Source: DASZGI01 sp035938995
Lineage (GTDB): Bacteria; Actinomycetota; Actinomycetes; Streptomycetales; Catenulisporaceae
NCBI RefSeq assembly: GCF_035938995.1
Contig: NZ_DASZGI010000191.1
Location: forward strand, 1-54,582
DNA: 54,582 nucleotides
Direction: 5' to 3'
Numbering within the stretch: position 1 is the stretch's first letter; each line of letters begins with the position of its first letter. The notes beneath the pieces are model-generated. The model was not told the DNA's origin and did not search any database. It was given only the letters and a program-made list of their open reading frames with translations. Positions 23,434 through 30,994 of this stretch are shown here, piece by piece. The translations under genes were made by a program, and so were the position numbers.

Positions 23434-25410
23434 TCAGCCGACGGAGCACTCCCGATCCGGCCTTGTCAGGATGCGGACCAGTTCCCGCCGCAGGATTCGG
23501 AGTCCGTCGATGGTGAGCACGGACTCGGCGTGGAACTGGAGGCCGGTGTAGTGCGGGCCGCGCATCGCCACGATCTCCCGGCGTTGCCCACCTTCGCGAT
23601 CTTCTGGTGCGCCGAGCGTGGCGAATTCCAGCCCTGGCACCGGACCGCGCGGAGCCAGCGCGCAGAACGAGTTATAGAACCCGACCCGCTCCGGCCGTCC
23701 GAACAGGTCCACCGGCACCTGCGTGCCCTGATTCGGCTCCGGTCGGCGCGCGAGCTCGAGCCCGAGTGCCGCGCACACCATCTGGTGCCCGAGACACACG
23801 GCGAGGAAGGGAGTGCGGGCGGCGAGCAGACGGTGCGTGAGCATCCGGCCGTTGCGCATCTTCGGCAGCGAAAGGTCGCGCGGATCGCCGGGGCCGGGGC
23901 CGAGCACGACCAGATCGAAGCCCGCGAGGCCGTCGCGCTCGTCGTACCCGGCGGTTCCGTCGACGGCCGCGTACGGCGTCCGCGCCACCTGCATGCCGAG
24001 CGCCCGCAGGACCACGGCGAGCATCGAGGTGAATGCGTCCTCGTAGTCCACGATCAGCGCGGAGCGTCCGTTGAGTTCCGGTGCGGCGAACTCGCGCTCG
24101 TCGTGCTCGGCCAGCCAGAAGGGGGCGAGGTTCTCGTTGCGAGCGGCCAGTGCGGCGCGCACTCGGGGGTTCTCCGCGTGGCGAACGCCAGTGGTCGCGC
24201 GCGGCTGTGTTGATTTCGGCCGCGTTGATCTCGGCTGTGTCGATGTACTGATGTGTTGGCCGCGCTCGCCCGAGTTCGCATTCTCGACGCCGAACGCACG
24301 CAAGACACCTGCGGCTTTCGCGTGAGTCTCGAGAACTTCGCCGTAAGGGTCCGAGCCGCGCACGAGCGTTGCGCCCACAGGAATCCTCAGCGAGCCGTCA
24401 GCAGGATCCAGATACGCTACGCGCAGCAGCAGTGACGCGTCCATCGTCTGTGTGCCCTGTTCGTCCGCGCCGATCAGCGCCGCGACTCCAGCGTAGTATC
24501 CCCGGCCGCCGGTCTCGTGCCGCTGGATCACCCGGAACGCATTGCGGATCGGCGACCCCGTGGCTGTCGGCGCGAACATCGTCTCGCGCAGTACGCGCCG
24601 CGCGTCCATGTCCGTACGCGCCTCGATGTAATACTCCGTATGCGCCAGATGGGCCATCTCCTTGAGGAACGGCCCGGCGACCCGTCCATGGCCGCCGACC
24701 TCGGCCAGCATCTTGAGTTCCTCGTCCACCACCATCGCCAGCTCGTCGCGCTCCTTCGGATCGGCCAGGAACGCCAGCACCTCCTCCGGCGTCGCCTCGC
24801 CCGGCGGCTTGCGCAGCGTCCCGCTGATCGGGTTCATCACCGCCACGCCGCCGTGCAGCGAGACGTGCCGCTCCGGAGTCGCGCCCACCAGGATGCGGTC
24901 ACCGGTGTGGATCAGGAACGTCCAGTAGGCGCCGCGCTCCCGATCTAGGAGCCCTCGGAACGCGGCCAGCGCCGTCGCGGCGGCGTCGTCGCAGTGCCCG
25001 ACGAACGAGCGGCGCAGCACGAAGTTCGCGCCCTCGCCGCGCGCGATCTCATCGTCGAGTACTGCCTTGACCTGCCGTGCGTAGGAGTCGTCGTCGATGT
25101 CGAACGCACCGTCGCGGATCGCGGGAGGCTGCGCGTCCGGCAGGTCCGCCGGCGAGAGCTCGACGCGCTCGCGCACCAGCAGCGACAGCAGCGGCGTTTC
25201 GTCGTCGTGACAGGCGTCGCCGCGTTCGCGCAGCTGCCGATAGGGCACGAGAACGAGCTGCTCACCGCCCTCCCGCTCAACCGGCGGCAGGTCGGCGAGG
25301 CGCTCGACGGCGACCATCCGCCCGCGCAGCAGTTCGACGGTGTCGCGGCCTTCGCGTCGCAGCAACGCGTAGGGCGGGGCCAGATCCAGGAGCTCGGTGT
25401 GCGTCGGCAT
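23434..25410 (-). CDS. Anthranilate synthase, fused TrpE-TrpG (PhzE-like architecture)
   Basis: One 658-residue chain carries both subunits: chorismate-binding TrpE (about 1-400) and glutamine amidotransferase TrpG (about 455-650). TrpE motifs include PISGTLRKPPGE, VDEELKMLAEVGG and ETMFAPTATGSPIRNAFRVI. TrpG has the nucleophile Cys in FLAVCLGHQM and the His in LQFHAESVLT. The layout is that of PhzE, but the context (a Trp-codon leader peptide, trpD and DAHP synthase in the window) points to tryptophan synthesis, as for Streptomyces TrpE(G). ATG 25410 is used. The interdomain linker is encoded by a 15-bp tandem repeat. It is controlled by the attenuator at 25471-25587. Confidence 0.93.
   Translation of the reverse strand: MPTHTELLDLAPPYALLRREGRDTVELLRGRMVAVERLADLPPVEREGGEQLVLVPYRQLRERGDACHDDETPLLSLLVRERVELSPADLPDAQPPAIRDGAFDIDDDSYARQVKAVLDDEIARGEGANFVLRRSFVGHCDDAAATALAAFRGLLDRERGAYWTFLIHTGDRILVGATPERHVSLHGGVAVMNPISGTLRKPPGEATPEEVLAFLADPKERDELAMVVDEELKMLAEVGGHGRVAGPFLKEMAHLAHTEYYIEARTDMDARRVLRETMFAPTATGSPIRNAFRVIQRHETGGRGYYAGVAALIGADEQGTQTMDASLLLRVAYLDPADGSLRIPVGATLVRGSDPYGEVLETHAKAAGVLRAFGVENANSGERGQHISTSTQPRSTRPKSTQPRATTGVRHAENPRVRAALAARNENLAPFWLAEHDEREFAAPELNGRSALIVDYEDAFTSMLAVVLRALGMQVARTPYAAVDGTAGYDERDGLAGFDLVVLGPGPGDPRDLSLPKMRNGRMLTHRLLAARTPFLAVCLGHQMVCAALGLELARRPEPNQGTQVPVDLFGRPERVGFYNSFCALAPRGPVPGLEFATLGAPEDREGGQRREIVAMRGPHYTGLQFHAESVLTIDGLRILRRELVRILTRPDRECSVG
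24203..24247. repeat. 15-bp tandem repeat in the TrpE-TrpG linker
   Basis: Three 15-bp units (24203-24217, 24218-24232, 24233-24247; GGCTGTGTTGATTTC and variants) encode the linker motif S-T-x-P-(R/K). The phase is a multiple of three, so unit number can vary without frameshift. Confidence 0.7.
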
Positions 25411-25470
25411 GGTCGGAGCCTTTCGGTCGGCCAACCGCCCTCCGGCTGAACCGATCCCTCGCCACACACA

Positions 25471-25503
25471 GCGAACCGGCCGCCAGATCGGCGGCCGGTT
25501 CGC
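25471..25503 (-). terminator. Attenuator terminator hairpin of trpEG
   Basis: Perfect 14-bp arms (GCGAACCGGCCGCC at 25471-25484 and complement at 25490-25503) with a 5-nt loop lie 24 nt after the leader-peptide stop and 60 nt before the trpEG ATG. The leader segment TCCGCC-CTCTC-GGCGGA can form the competing upstream hairpin. Its GGCGG arm could also pair with CCGCC in the terminator to make an antiterminator. Confidence 0.88.
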
Positions 25504-25527
25504 GTGAGTCGGGGTGCGCGAGCCTTG

Positions 25528-25587
25528 TCAGTCCGCCGAGAGGGCGGACCACCACTGGGTCAGGGAACTGGAGCGGGCTCGCTGCAT
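25528..25587 (-). CDS. trpL: trp operon leader peptide
   Basis: This 19-residue leader peptide reads MQRARSSSLTQWWSALSAD, with tandem Trp codons at positions 12 and 13, a stop, and then the attenuator hairpin 24 nt on. Low charged tRNA-Trp would stall ribosomes at the WW pair and favour read-through into trpEG. A TACAGT -10 hexamer ends exactly seven bases before the ATG, so the mRNA probably begins at or next to the ATG (leaderless). Attenuation of trpE(G) by a Trp-rich leader is established in Streptomyces venezuelae. Confidence 0.92.
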   Translation of the reverse strand: MQRARSSSLTQWWSALSAD

Positions 25588-25594
25588 GGCGCCG

Positions 25595-25600
25595 ACTGTA
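25595..25600 (-). promoter_or_regulatory. -10 element of the trpL-trpEG transcript
   Basis: On the minus strand TACAGT is followed by seven bases and then the trpL ATG. No good -35 is visible. The hexamer lies just outside the 3' end of the MFS gene at 25608. Confidence 0.6.
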
Positions 25601-25607
25601 GCAGGAC

Positions 25608-27071
25608 TCAGCGCTTCGGGAGAAGGAATGACGTCCCGAGGACCACCACCGCGAGCGCCGCGCAGAGCGCCGCGGCGACCGTCATCGCCGAGACGTAGCC
25701 GTGCACGCCCGCAGACCTGCCGAGCACCGAGAAGAAGACCGTGCCCAGGATCGTGACGCCGCTGGCGTTGCCGAACTGCTGCGCCGTGGTGAGCGCCCCG
25801 GCCGCCATCCCGGCGCGGGCCGGCTGTATCCGGGTGAGCACCGCGCCGATGATCGACGGCAGCGCCAGCCCGTTGCCGAATCCGACCACGATCATCCCCG
25901 GCTCGAGCCAGCCGACCGTCGTGTGGTCCCCGCGCGCCAGCAGGAGCCCGGCGGTGAGCAGCAGTCCGGCGAGGCTCACCGTCGCGCCGATCGTCACCAC
26001 GCGCTTGCCGAACCGCCGCGCCAGCACCGAGCTGAGCGCGAAGGCGATACCCAGCGGGGCGAACGCCAGGCCCGCGCGCAGCGGCGAGAGCCCGAGGCCG
26101 TCCTGCAGCAGCAGCGTGAGGCACAGCATGAACCCGGCGAAGAAGGTCAGATAGCCGCCGGAGATCACCATGCCGGCTGCGAAGACCCGCTCGCGCAACA
26201 GCTCGGTCGCCAGCACCGGGGCACCGCCGCGTCGGCCGAGCCGAGACTCGTAGCGCAGCACCGCGGCCATCAGTGGGACCGACGCCGCGATGGCGATCCA
26301 CGTCCACACCGGCCAACCCTCCGGCCGTCCCAGCGTGATCGGCACCAGGATCAGCGCCAGCGCCGCGCTGATCCCGATCGCGCCGACCGGGTCGAGCCTG
26401 GTGTCCGCCCGCCTGTCCCGGCTCGGCAGCCACCGGGCCGCCAGCGTCGCAGCGGCCAGGCCGATCGGCACGTTGATGAAGAAGATGGTGCGCCAGCCCC
26501 AGCCGAACAGGTTCGCGTCGAGCAGCACGCCGCCGAGCGCCTGCCCGGACACCGCGCCGATGCCGATCGTGGCGCCGAACGCCGCCATCGCCTTCGCCCG
26601 CTCGTGCAGCGGGAACATCAGGTTGATCAGGGCCAGCAGCTGCGGGACCATCGCCGCCGCGGTCAGCCCCTGCAGGATCCGCGCGGAGATCAGCAGCGTC
26701 GGGCTGGTGGCCAGCCCGCACAGCAGCGACGCGGCGGTGAACGCGGTCATCCCGAACAGGAAGAGCCGGCGGTGGCCCCAGAGGTCGCCGAGACGCCCTC
26801 CGGTGATCAGGCCGCTCGCGTATGCGAAGCCGTAACCGCCCACGACCAGCTCGATCGCCGAGTCGGAGGCGCCGAGGTCGTGCTGGAGCGAGGGGGCGGC
26901 GACGTTGACCACGAAGTAGTCGAACATCGCCATGAACATCGCGGAGAGCAGGACGGGCAGGACACGCCACCTCTGTGGATAGGGCGGTGGCTCGTCGTCG
27001 TGTCTTTGCTGTCGGTGCGGGGCTGTAGCGTCGGAGACCTGGGTCGCAGCGTGTTCGGCGGCGAGGGACAT
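25608..27071 (-). CDS. MFS drug-transporter-like permease (DHA2, 14 helices)
   Basis: The 487-residue protein has about 14 predicted membrane helices. Motif A is in GGRLGDLWGHRRLFL, and the motif-C-like segment is GIGAVSGQALGGVLLD. The start MFDYFVVNVAAPSLQHDL matches the D1-type motif of EmrB/QacA proton antiporters. The substrate is not predictable. ATG 27071 has AGGGGG upstream; an earlier in-frame start exists but reads through operator-like DNA. Its 3' end abuts the trpL promoter. It is divergent from the aldo-keto reductase gene, and no dedicated regulator is adjacent. Confidence 0.9.
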   Translation of the reverse strand: MSLAAEHAATQVSDATAPHRQQRHDDEPPPYPQRWRVLPVLLSAMFMAMFDYFVVNVAAPSLQHDLGASDSAIELVVGGYGFAYASGLITGGRLGDLWGHRRLFLFGMTAFTAASLLCGLATSPTLLISARILQGLTAAAMVPQLLALINLMFPLHERAKAMAAFGATIGIGAVSGQALGGVLLDANLFGWGWRTIFFINVPIGLAAATLAARWLPSRDRRADTRLDPVGAIGISAALALILVPITLGRPEGWPVWTWIAIAASVPLMAAVLRYESRLGRRGGAPVLATELLRERVFAAGMVISGGYLTFFAGFMLCLTLLLQDGLGLSPLRAGLAFAPLGIAFALSSVLARRFGKRVVTIGATVSLAGLLLTAGLLLARGDHTTVGWLEPGMIVVGFGNGLALPSIIGAVLTRIQPARAGMAAGALTTAQQFGNASGVTILGTVFFSVLGRSAGVHGYVSAMTVAAALCAALAVVVLGTSFLLPKR

Positions 27072-27097
27072 GCGCGGTACCCCCTGTGCGGCGGTTA

Positions 27098-27142
27098 GTT
27101 CGATGAGAAGCGAACACTGGAATCGTACGACGATCATCGAAC
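27098..27142. promoter_or_regulatory. Operator-like repeats upstream of the MFS gene
   Basis: GTTCGATGA (27098-27106) and TCATCGAAC (27134-27142) are exact 9-bp inverted arms. Between them lie the palindrome TCGTACGA (27123-27130) and a second CGAAC. The set is 26-71 nt upstream of the MFS start, where a TetR-type repressor could bind. GTTC/GAAC cores recur in the array at 33364-33465 in front of the other MFS pump. Confidence 0.45.
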
Positions 27143-27239
27143 AACTGCAACCGGATTACCGGGGGAGCCGCGAGCGCCGAGCCGTCGCCCTCCGCCGCAC
27201 TAGGATTCCGGCGGACCACGACACCGAGGGGCGAACGCG

Positions 27240-28229
27240 ATGACCTACACAGCCGCCGGCGACCGATACGCCACCATGCAGTACCGCCGCTCTGGGCGCA
27301 GCGGACTCAAACTCCCCGCCATCTCGCTCGGCCTATGGCAGAACTTCGGCGACGCCAAGCCCCGCGAGACCCAGCGCGCCGTGCTGCGCCGCGCCTTCGA
27401 CCTCGGCGTCAGCCACTTCGACCTGGCCAACAATTACGGCCCGCCGGCCGGCTCGGCGGAGGCGAACTTCGGCGCGATCTTCGCCGAGGACTTCCGCCCG
27501 TACCGCGACGAAATGATCATCTCCACCAAGGCCGGCTACAACATGTGGCCCGGCCCCTACGGCGACTTCGGCTCCCGCAAGTACCTGCTCGCCTCGCTCG
27601 ACCAGTCCCTGTCCCGGATGGGCCTGGACTACGTCGACGTCTTCTACAGCCACCGCCCCGACCCGGAGACCCCGCTCGAGGAGACGATGGGCGCGCTCGA
27701 CCACGCGGTGCGCTCGGGCAAGGCCCTCTACGTTGGCATCTCCAACTACACCCCCGACCAGACCCGCGCCGCCGCCGCCATCCTGCGCGACCTCGGCACC
27801 CCGCTGCTGATCCACCAGCCGTCCTATTCCATGCTCAACCGCGGCGCGGTGGAGAACGGCCTGCTCGACACCCTCGAGGACGTCGGCGCCGGCTGCATCT
27901 GCTTCTCGCCGCTCGCTCAAGGCGTGCTGACCGACCGGTACCTCGGCGGCGTCCCCGCCGACTCTCGCGCCGTGATCGGCCAGTTCCTGCGCCCGGAGTC
28001 CCTCACCGACGAACGGATGGACAAGGTCCGCGCCCTCGACAAGCTGGCCGGCGACCGCGGCCACGCGCTGGCCCAGCTCGCCCTGGCCTGGGTGCTGCGC
28101 GACTCCCGGATGACCTCCGCGATCATCGGCGCCTCCTCGGTCGCCCAGCTCGAGGCCAACGTCGCCGCCCTCCAGATCCCCCCGCTGAGCGCCGACGAGC
28201 TGGCCGCGATCGACCGCATCCTCGGCTAG
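27240..28229 (+). CDS. Aldo-keto reductase, YghZ/AKR14-like
   Basis: The 329-residue TIM-barrel NADPH oxidoreductase resembles the L-glyceraldehyde-3-phosphate reductase group. The catalytic tetrad is Asp and Tyr in FDLANNYGPPAGSAE, Lys in ISTKAGY and His in FYSHRPDPETPLEE. The cofactor-binding C-terminal motif is IIGASSVAQLEANV. The start MTYTAAGDRYATMQYRRSGRSGLKLP is characteristic of actinobacterial members. A TAGGAT hexamer near 27204 could be the -10. The stop is followed at once by the large inverted-repeat element. Its physiological substrate is unknown. Confidence 0.92.
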   Translation: MTYTAAGDRYATMQYRRSGRSGLKLPAISLGLWQNFGDAKPRETQRAVLRRAFDLGVSHFDLANNYGPPAGSAEANFGAIFAEDFRPYRDEMIISTKAGYNMWPGPYGDFGSRKYLLASLDQSLSRMGLDYVDVFYSHRPDPETPLEETMGALDHAVRSGKALYVGISNYTPDQTRAAAAILRDLGTPLLIHQPSYSMLNRGAVENGLLDTLEDVGAGCICFSPLAQGVLTDRYLGGVPADSRAVIGQFLRPESLTDERMDKVRALDKLAGDRGHALAQLALAWVLRDSRMTSAIIGASSVAQLEANVAALQIPPLSADELAAIDRILG

Positions 28230-28416
28230 GGGGATTTTGGAAAGTCTCGCCGGGCCCGCGGCGCCTGCCACGCACGCTCGCTGCGTGGGCGAAGCACCCC
28301 CCGGTGCCGCCAGGCACCTATGGTTCACAGCTTCCCGATATGAGGGAGCTCCGCCGCCTTGCGATCGCACGCGTCAGACGCCGCGGGCTTATCCGGCGAG
28401 ACTTTCCACACACCCC
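28230..28416. repeat. ~185-nt multi-hairpin inverted-repeat element
   Basis: Perfect 15-bp arms (28239-28253 GGAAAGTCTCGCCGG; 28393-28407) continue, after a TTAT bulge (28389-28392), into a second 10-bp helix (28254-28263 with 28379-28388). Outside them GGGG and CCCC ends also pair. The enclosed 115 nt hold further hairpins: CCACGCA/TGCGTGG near 28268-28288, GGTGCC/GGCACC near 28303-28318, and GCTTCCC/GGGAGC near 28330-28349. It begins right after the aldo-keto reductase stop. It may be a MITE-like element, a complex terminator or a structured RNA; it contains no gene. Confidence 0.75.
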
Positions 28417-28465
28417 CTGCAATCTCGTCACCCGAAACGCGGGCTACCATCCCACCGGCGTCCCT

Positions 28466-28481
28466 TAGCCTTATCCGTGTG
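28466..28481 (+). promoter_or_regulatory. -10 element giving a leaderless DAHP synthase mRNA
   Basis: TAGCCT (28466-28471) ends seven bases before the GTG start at 28479, and no Shine-Dalgarno sequence is present. Transcription probably begins at the start codon, as inferred for trpL and the PASTA kinase. Confidence 0.5.
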
Positions 28482-29831
28482 GATACGACACTCAGTGCAC
28501 ACGCGCAGTTAGAGACGTGGCGGAACCTGCCCGTGAAGCAGCAGCCGGCGTGGCCCGACCACGCCGCTCTGCGCGCCGCCGCCGCGGAGCTGCGCACGTA
28601 TCCGCCGCTCGTCTTCGCCGGCGAGTGCGACATCCTCAAGGGCCGTCTGGCGCAGGTGGCTCAGGGCGAGGCGTTCGTGCTGCAGGGCGGCGACTGCGCG
28701 GAGACCTTCGAGGGAGTCACCGCCGACGCGATCCGCAGCAAGCTGAAGACGCTCCTGCAGATGGCGGCGGTGCTTACCTACGCCGCCTCCGTGCCCGTCG
28801 TCAAGATCGGCCGCATTGCCGGGCAGTACGGCAAGCCCCGCTCGAAGGACACCGAAACGCGCGACGGCGTGACCCTGCCCGCCTACCGAGGCGACTCGGT
28901 CAACGGCTTCGACTTCACCCCCAAGGCGCGCGTCCCCGACCCGTGGCGCATGGTCCGCATGTACCACTCGTCCGCCGCGACCCTGAACCTGGTGCGCGCC
29001 TTCACCACCGGCGGCTACGCGGACCTGCGCCAGGTGCACGCGTGGAACCGGGACTTCGTGGCCAACTCCCCGTCGGGAGAGCGCTACGAGATGGTCGCCA
29101 CCGAGATCGAGCGGGCGCTGAACTTCATGCGCGCCTGCGGCACCGACCCGGAGGAGCTGCGCACCGTCGAGTTCTTCTCCTCGCACGAGGGGCTGCTGCT
29201 CGAATACGAGTCCGCACTCACCCGCACCGACTCGCGCACCGGGCTGCTGTACAACACCTCGGGCCACTTCGTCTGGATCGGCGAGCGCACCCGCGACCTC
29301 GACGGCGCGCACATCGACTACTTCTCCAGGATCCGCAACCCGATCGGCATCAAGCTGGGACCGGCCACCACCCCCGACGACGCCATCGCCTACCTCAACA
29401 AGCTGAATCCGGACCGGGAGCCCGGCCGGCTCACCTTCGTCACCCGGATGGGCGCCGGCCTGGTCCGGGACAAGCTCCCGGCGCTCGTCGAGAAGGTCAC
29501 CGGCGAGGGCCACCAGGTCGCCTGGATCTGCGACCCGATGCACGGCAACACCTTCGAGGCGCCCAGCGGGCACAAGACCCGCCGCTTCGACGACGTGCTC
29601 GACGAGGTCAAGGGCTTCTTCGAGGTGCACCGCGGGCTCGGCACCCACCCCGGCGGCATCCACGTCGAGCTGACCGGGGACGACGTGACCGAGTGCATCG
29701 GCGGCGGCGACGAGATCGTGTTCGACGACCTGGGCACCCGCTACGAGTCGGCCTGCGACCCGCGCCTGAACCGCTCCCAGTCGCTGGACCTGGCGTTCCT
29801 GGTGGCCGAGATGTACCGAAGCGCCTCATGA
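28479..29831 (+). CDS. Class II 3-deoxy-7-phosphoheptulonate (DAHP) synthase
   Basis: The enzyme joins phosphoenolpyruvate and erythrose 4-phosphate, the entry step of aromatic biosynthesis. The 450-residue type II form contains PPLVFAGECDILKGRLAQV, LQGGDCAETFEG, VVKIGRIAGQYGKPRSK, RTRDLDGAHIDYFSRIRNPIGIKLGP, DPMHGNTF and GGIHVELTGDDVTEC. The metal and substrate residues are all present. GTG 28479 fits homologues better than upstream starts. Its stop overlaps the threonine aldolase ATG (ATGA). No attenuator is visible upstream. Confidence 0.96.
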   Translation: MDTTLSAHAQLETWRNLPVKQQPAWPDHAALRAAAAELRTYPPLVFAGECDILKGRLAQVAQGEAFVLQGGDCAETFEGVTADAIRSKLKTLLQMAAVLTYAASVPVVKIGRIAGQYGKPRSKDTETRDGVTLPAYRGDSVNGFDFTPKARVPDPWRMVRMYHSSAATLNLVRAFTTGGYADLRQVHAWNRDFVANSPSGERYEMVATEIERALNFMRACGTDPEELRTVEFFSSHEGLLLEYESALTRTDSRTGLLYNTSGHFVWIGERTRDLDGAHIDYFSRIRNPIGIKLGPATTPDDAIAYLNKLNPDREPGRLTFVTRMGAGLVRDKLPALVEKVTGEGHQVAWICDPMHGNTFEAPSGHKTRRFDDVLDEVKGFFEVHRGLGTHPGGIHVELTGDDVTECIGGGDEIVFDDLGTRYESACDPRLNRSQSLDLAFLVAEMYRSAS

Positions 29832-30859
29832 CCGCCGCCGGCGCCGCTACCGATGCGACCTCTGTCGACCTGCGCAGTGACACGGTCACCAAGCCGACCG
29901 CGGCGATGCGCGCCGCGATGCTCGAGGCCGAAGTCGGCGACGACGTCTACGGTGAAGACCCGACGGTCGCAGCCCTCGAAGAGAAGGTCGCCGACCTCTT
30001 CGGCTTCCCGGCCGCGCTCTTCGTCCCCACCGGAGTGATGGCCAATCACATCGGCATCCGCACGCTCGTCGGCCCGGGCGAAGAGCTGGTCTGCGACGCC
30101 GACGCGCACATCGCCGCGCACGAGGACGGCGGCCTGGCCTGGCACGGCGGTATCCAACTGCGCACCGCCCTCAACGAGCGCGGCCTGTTCACCCCCGAGA
30201 CCCTCCGACAGCTGATTCGCCCGCGGCTGCCCCACACGCTCGCGACCAGTGCCATCGAGCTCGAAAACACCCACAACCGCGGCGGCGGCTCGGTCTATCC
30301 GCTGGCGACCCTCGAGGCGATCAAGGAACTTGCCGACGAGTACGGCATCCCCGTGCACGTCGACGGCGCACGCATCTGGAATGCCCACATCGCCACCGGA
30401 ACCCCGCTGCGCACCTACGGGGAACTCGCCGACACCTTGTCGGTCTGCCTGTCCAAGGGTCTGGGCGCTCCTGTCGGCTCGGTCCTGCTGCTCAAGCTGG
30501 AGGACCGCCCGCACGCCGTGGCCATGCGCCACCGTCTCGGCGGCGGCTGGCGCCAGGCCGGCCTGCTCGCCGCCGCGGGCATCTACGCCCTCGACCACCA
30601 CATCGAGCGGTTGGCCGACGACCACGCAAATGCCAAGCTGCTTGCCGAGACTCTGCGCGCCCACGGACTGGCCGCGCGTGAGCCGGAGACGAACATCGTG
30701 CTCGTCGACGTGCCCGACGCGCCCGCCCGCGCCGCGCGGGCGAAGGAGCGCGGCGTGCTCGTGTCAGCGTTCGGACCCACGATGCTGCGCCTGGTGACCC
30801 ATCTCGATGTGAGTGAAAAGGACTGTCTGCGCGCCGCAGAGGTACTCGCGCGCTCCTGA
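29828..30859 (+). CDS. Low-specificity threonine aldolase
   Basis: This PLP enzyme cleaves threonine to glycine and acetaldehyde. The 343-residue fold-type I protein begins VDLRSDTVTKPTAAMRAAM and EVGDDVYGEDPT, both family hallmarks. Further motifs are PTGVMANHIGIRTL, the PLP-facing VHVDGARIWNA (Asp) and the Schiff-base Lys in LSVCLSKGLGAPVGS. The ATG overlaps the stop of the DAHP synthase gene, so the two are co-translated, an unusual pairing with no obvious pathway link. It ends 61 nt before the candidate promoter of the next gene. Confidence 0.93.
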   Translation: MTAAGAATDATSVDLRSDTVTKPTAAMRAAMLEAEVGDDVYGEDPTVAALEEKVADLFGFPAALFVPTGVMANHIGIRTLVGPGEELVCDADAHIAAHEDGGLAWHGGIQLRTALNERGLFTPETLRQLIRPRLPHTLATSAIELENTHNRGGGSVYPLATLEAIKELADEYGIPVHVDGARIWNAHIATGTPLRTYGELADTLSVCLSKGLGAPVGSVLLLKLEDRPHAVAMRHRLGGGWRQAGLLAAAGIYALDHHIERLADDHANAKLLAETLRAHGLAAREPETNIVLVDVPDAPARAARAKERGVLVSAFGPTMLRLVTHLDVSEKDCLRAAEVLARS

Positions 30860-30920
30860 AATCCCGTCACAATCGGCCCGGATGGTCCGGTACCGTCCTG
30901 GTTGGCGGTGTTCGCGCCTG

Positions 30921-30950
30921 TTGATAGAGCCCTGTCATTCGGACTACCGT
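30921..30950 (+). promoter_or_regulatory. Candidate promoter of the HNH-like gene
   Basis: TTGATA (30921-30926), an 18-nt spacer and TACCGT (30945-30950) give a good housekeeping pattern 45 nt before the ATG at 30995. Confidence 0.5.
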
Positions 30951-30994
30951 CCTTCCGACGCAATCACGGATCCGTACTGTCTGGGGGAAGGCTC

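Noticed and set aside
23434..25410. Phenazine cluster gene (phzE)
   Set aside because: Architecture is PhzE-like, but no other phenazine genes are present, and the Trp leader peptide with attenuator shows a tryptophan role.
25701..27098. 465-codon plus-strand frame opposite the MFS gene
   Set aside because: The minus frame has 14 helices and MFS motifs; this frame is an Arg/Gln-rich shadow.
28268..28375. CRISPR-like or tRNA-like structure inside the 28.3-kb element
   Set aside because: The hairpins differ in sequence and spacing, no repeats recur, and no tRNA T-arm or anticodon pattern is present.
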